NCBI GenBank assembly: GCA_964536075.1
Contig: CAZHWO010000012.1
Location: forward strand, 1 to 25,251
Direction of reading: 5' to 3'
Source of the DNA: JAAZHK01 sp964536075
GTDB lineage: Bacteria > Bacillota_I > Bacilli_A > RF39 > UBA660
Length of the DNA stretch: 25,251 nucleotides
Positions 22,744 to 25,251 of this stretch are shown here, piece after piece. The position numbers and the translations under genes are program-made. The notes under the pieces were generated by a model that did no database searches, was not told the origin of the DNA, and saw nothing but the letters and a program-made list of their open reading frames with translations. How positions within the stretch are numbered: the first letter of the stretch is position 1; every line of letters begins with the position of its first letter.

Positions 22744-24666
22744 ATGAAAAAACAGAGCTTACATATATTATTAGGTATATCTTTAATGACAACTTTAATC
22801 TATTTTATTTATACAGTTATCAAGAGTATGCAGATAGCAAATCAGATAGCAACGATGATAAGTATTTCTTTATTATGTTTATTTGTAAGTGTTTTTGTTG
22901 GTTCAGCTTTTATTAATAAAGATAAAAAAAGTAAATATCTTTTGGTAGCGTCTATTTTGATTACCTGCTACAGTACTTTTAATTTATTATATGATATAGG
23001 CATTATTAGACTGCCTAATCAAGGAATAGTTGATAATTATTATAATAAATCTTTGACCGAAGCCATTAAGTGGGCAAGTAAAAATAATATAACATTAAAT
23101 CAAATATATGAAAATAGTGATAGTATTGATAATTACCATATAATCAGTCAGAATGTTACTCCTGGTACGCTAACTAAGAAGATTAAAGAAATGACCATAA
23201 CAGTGTCTATCGGACCAGATTATGGCAAGGAAGTTACCATTCCCAGTATGATTGGTTGGACCGTTGATGAGGTTATTAAGTTTGTTGAGGATAACCACTT
23301 GAATAATATCGTCATTGATTTTACGATGGCGACTAATGAAAAAGATACGATAATATCTCAGGTTGGATCAGGTAGTATGAAAAGAAATGACTATATCTAT
23401 TTAGTAGCGTCTTTAGGAAATGAAGAGATTACAGAACCAGTCACAATGAGTGATTTAACCAATAAGAGTACTTTTTATGCCGTTACTTGGTTAAAGAGAA
23501 ATGGTCTAAAATATGAACTAGCTTATGATTATAGTAATAAGATAATGAAAGATCATGTCGTTAAACAAAGTATTGCTAAAGATAGTAATGCTAATCCGGT
23601 TTCAGATATTATTAAGTTAACGATCTCCAAGGGTGGTAAAATTACCGTACCTGATTTACTAAATATGACAATTGAAAAAGTAACCCAGTGGATAATAAAC
23701 AATCGTTTAAAAATTAGTTTTACTGATCAATATGATGAAAAGATAAAAATAGGTAAAATTATATCAGCTAACTATAAGAAAGGTGATATTGTTGAAGAAG
23801 ATACATTAATTATGGTCGTTGTATCTAAAGGAAAACTGATTATGCCTTCTTTCGATAACGTGAATAGTTTTATTGATTGGGCAACCAAATATAACGTTCC
23901 TTATCAAGAAGATTATCAATTTAATAATGATGTTGATCAAGGTCAAATAATAAAGTTTTCCATTAATAATGGAGAGACGATTAAAACTGGAGATACAATA
24001 ACGGTATATATATCTCAGGGAGAACCGGTCACGGTACCTAATTTTATCGGTAAAAGTAAAACGGCTATTACTAAAGAATGTGGTAATTTAGGCTTAAGCT
24101 GTACTTTTGTTTATGGCAATTATAGTGAAACGGTCGCTAAGGATATTGCTACTAATCAATCGAAAACTTCAGGAAGTGAAGTGGTCAAAGGAACTAATAT
24201 ATCCATTACGCTTAGTAAGGGCATCTTAGAAAAGACTAATGTACCTAATTTAATTGGTAAAACGAAAGCCGAGGCTTCAGCTGCTTGTTCGACAGCGGGA
24301 ATAACCTGTAATTTTGTATATGAAGCTAGTTATAGTAGTACTCCTCTTGATCAAGTAAAGAATCAATCGATAGCAGCGGTCACTAAAGTTGTTAAAGGTT
24401 CAAGTATGACGGTTACGCTTAGTAAAGGACCAGCTAAAGTTTATACCATTATTATTCAAGAAACGTGGGTCAGTCCTGGTAATCCCGCGACAACCAAGAG
24501 TACTATTCAAAATAAACTTACAACTGCTTGTCCTGGAGTTACATTTAACTTTGAATATAGAACAGTTAATACTGGTATTGGTAATATTCATCCTGATTCT
24601 CCGATTAAACTTGGTAGTAACACCTTTACCCAGGGTCAAACATATACGATTATTATTGGTAATTAG
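22744..24666 (+). CDS. Kinase-less PASTA-repeat membrane protein
   Basis: The protein has 640 residues. Three membrane helices (about 6-27, 35-57, 64-84) are followed by a long extracellular chain of seven PASTA-like repeats: about 93-157 (degenerate), 162-226, 229-297, 298-363, 364-426, 427-493 and 496-562. An atypical C-terminal unit follows (563-640). Repeat ends such as 'ITLSKG', 'VTLSKG' and starts such as 'VPNFIGKSKTAI' and 'VPNLIGKTKAEA' are diagnostic. PASTA domains bind peptidoglycan fragments, usually in Ser/Thr kinases (PrkC/StkP) or penicillin-binding proteins. Neither a kinase nor a transpeptidase domain is present here. Repeats 6 and 7 each carry a Cys pair (C446/C453, C515/C522), possible disulfides. 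AGGTGG lies 4 bases before the ATG. Confidence 0.9.
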   Translation: MKKQSLHILLGISLMTTLIYFIYTVIKSMQIANQIATMISISLLCLFVSVFVGSAFINKDKKSKYLLVASILITCYSTFNLLYDIGIIRLPNQGIVDNYYNKSLTEAIKWASKNNITLNQIYENSDSIDNYHIISQNVTPGTLTKKIKEMTITVSIGPDYGKEVTIPSMIGWTVDEVIKFVEDNHLNNIVIDFTMATNEKDTIISQVGSGSMKRNDYIYLVASLGNEEITEPVTMSDLTNKSTFYAVTWLKRNGLKYELAYDYSNKIMKDHVVKQSIAKDSNANPVSDIIKLTISKGGKITVPDLLNMTIEKVTQWIINNRLKISFTDQYDEKIKIGKIISANYKKGDIVEEDTLIMVVVSKGKLIMPSFDNVNSFIDWATKYNVPYQEDYQFNNDVDQGQIIKFSINNGETIKTGDTITVYISQGEPVTVPNFIGKSKTAITKECGNLGLSCTFVYGNYSETVAKDIATNQSKTSGSEVVKGTNISITLSKGILEKTNVPNLIGKTKAEASAACSTAGITCNFVYEASYSSTPLDQVKNQSIAAVTKVVKGSSMTVTLSKGPAKVYTIIIQETWVSPGNPATTKSTIQNKLTTACPGVTFNFEYRTVNTGIGNIHPDSPIKLGSNTFTQGQTYTIIIGN

Positions 24667-24690
24667 AAGTCAAAAAAGACTTCTTTTTTC
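24665..24690 (+). terminator. PASTA gene terminator
   Basis: AGAAGTC, loop AAAAAA, GACTTCT, then TTTTT. The arm starts in the stop codon. It is a strong intrinsic terminator. Confidence 0.88.
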
Positions 24691-24694
24691 TTAA

Positions 24695-24724
24695 GAAAAA
24701 AGGAATCATAACCATATGATTCCT
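24695..24724 (-). terminator. Terminator of the rightmost minus-strand gene
   Basis: On the minus strand AGGAATCATA, loop TGGT, TATGATTCCT, then TTTTTCTT. It stops transcription coming from the right and lies back to back with the PASTA gene terminator. Confidence 0.85.
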
Positions 24725-24777
24725 CTTTCGTCGTCAAATGTAATACACTCTAGACAATTAATATTATGCGATTAACT

Positions 24778-25251
24778 TTATTCTATGACTAATTCCATTC
24801 TAAAGCGTTTAGTATCGACTCTTCTTAAAGAATAATTCTTGCTGTTAATGGTCATGGTTTGATTAAAGGTACGATAAGATAAATCAACCAATTCCCCGTA
24901 ATCAAAGAAGCTACCAACCCCGGTTTTAACATATATCGCATAAGTTCCTTTAGGTAGATCTTTAATATCTAAAGAAGCTTCATACCAGGTTTGGGTCTTA
25001 TCAAAACCATCGGGAGCCCGAAGTTCAACGGTATAATCACCAGTTGTGATTGATCCAACATCATAGGTATAACGATTATAATTTTCGGTATTCTCTAGAA
25101 TAATCTGTCTATTTACCTCTTTATCTATACTATAATCAATTCCCACATTATGAGAAGTTCCTTTAATATATAATTTATTGTCAACAAAATTAATATTACT
25201 GAAGAAATTAAACATCGTATCATAACTAACTGGACTAGTATCACTAATTAA
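24778..25251 (-). CDS. C-terminal part of an unknown beta-rich protein, 5' end outside the window
   Basis: The frame is open to the right edge of the window: another 12 codons (LISDTSPVSYDT) precede the first internal ATG at 25215, with no stop, so the true start lies beyond 25251. The visible 157 residues are rich in Tyr, Thr, Asp and alternating strands ('LYIKGTSHNVGIDYSI', 'YTYDVGSITTGDYTVELRAP', 'KGTYAIYVKTG'). They suggest a beta-sandwich domain at the end of a larger envelope protein. No motif fixes a function. It ends in TAA followed by a strong terminator. Confidence 0.75.
   Translation of the reverse strand, partial: LISDTSPVSYDTMFNFFSNINFVDNKLYIKGTSHNVGIDYSIDKEVNRQIILENTENYNRYTYDVGSITTGDYTVELRAPDGFDKTQTWYEASLDIKDLPKGTYAIYVKTGVGSFFDYGELVDLSYRTFNQTMTINSKNYSLRRVDTKRFRMELVIE

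Overview
The window is strongly AT-rich. It reads cleanly with the standard bacterial code (Trp as TGG; TAA, TAG and TGA all used as stops), uses AGGAGG-type ribosome binding sites and TTGACA/TATAAT-like promoters, and carries a T-box leader, SpoVS, a GH25 lysozyme and PASTA repeats. This fits a low-GC Gram-positive (Bacillota), and the gene content suggests a host-associated, possibly uncultured Bacilli-like lineage. The taxonomic guess is inference only.

Layout. (1) 0-5.8 kb: cell-envelope genes. An anchored phosphodiester glycosidase (NAGPA-like) and a companion protein lie divergent to an exported PIG-L deacetylase. A minus-strand operon follows: anchored thioredoxin-like protein, bacterial PH-domain protein, anchored unknown. 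(2) 5.9-6.4 kb: a secreted thermonuclease. (3) 6.5-9.44 kb: a plus-strand, overlapping three-gene operon for a 2-hydroxyacyl-CoA dehydratase-like iron-sulfur system (COG3580-like, COG3581-like, ATP-dependent activase), closed by a strong terminator. (4) 9.7-17.2 kb: a minus-strand cluster led by a YdjI-like SPFH protein and a YdjG-like double zinc-ribbon membrane protein. It continues through a lipoprotein and zinc-ribbon membrane proteins to a large zinc-ribbon/VWA protein whose C-terminus looks like a papain-type cysteine peptidase. Several members are damaged: one gene has two frameshifts, one has two in-frame stops, and one has an ATA where its ATG should be. A decayed XRE-type repressor lies on the opposite strand just upstream. 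(5) 17.7-19.7 kb: serS and a deoxyribosyltransferase-like gene under a serine T-box. (6) 19.7-25.2 kb: a DUF5684-like membrane protein, SpoVS, GH25 lysozyme, an Asn/Pro-rich anchored protein, a kinase-less PASTA membrane protein, and the 3' end of a gene running off the window.

The most interesting part is the 9.7-17.2 kb cluster. Five of its seven loci encode short CxxC...CxxC zinc ribbons attached to membrane or effector domains. It resembles the B. subtilis ydjGHI membrane-stress module, but neither PspA nor YdjH is visible and a VWA/peptidase-like protein is present instead. Part of it appears to be decaying. No tRNA, rRNA, CRISPR array or insertion sequence was recognised.
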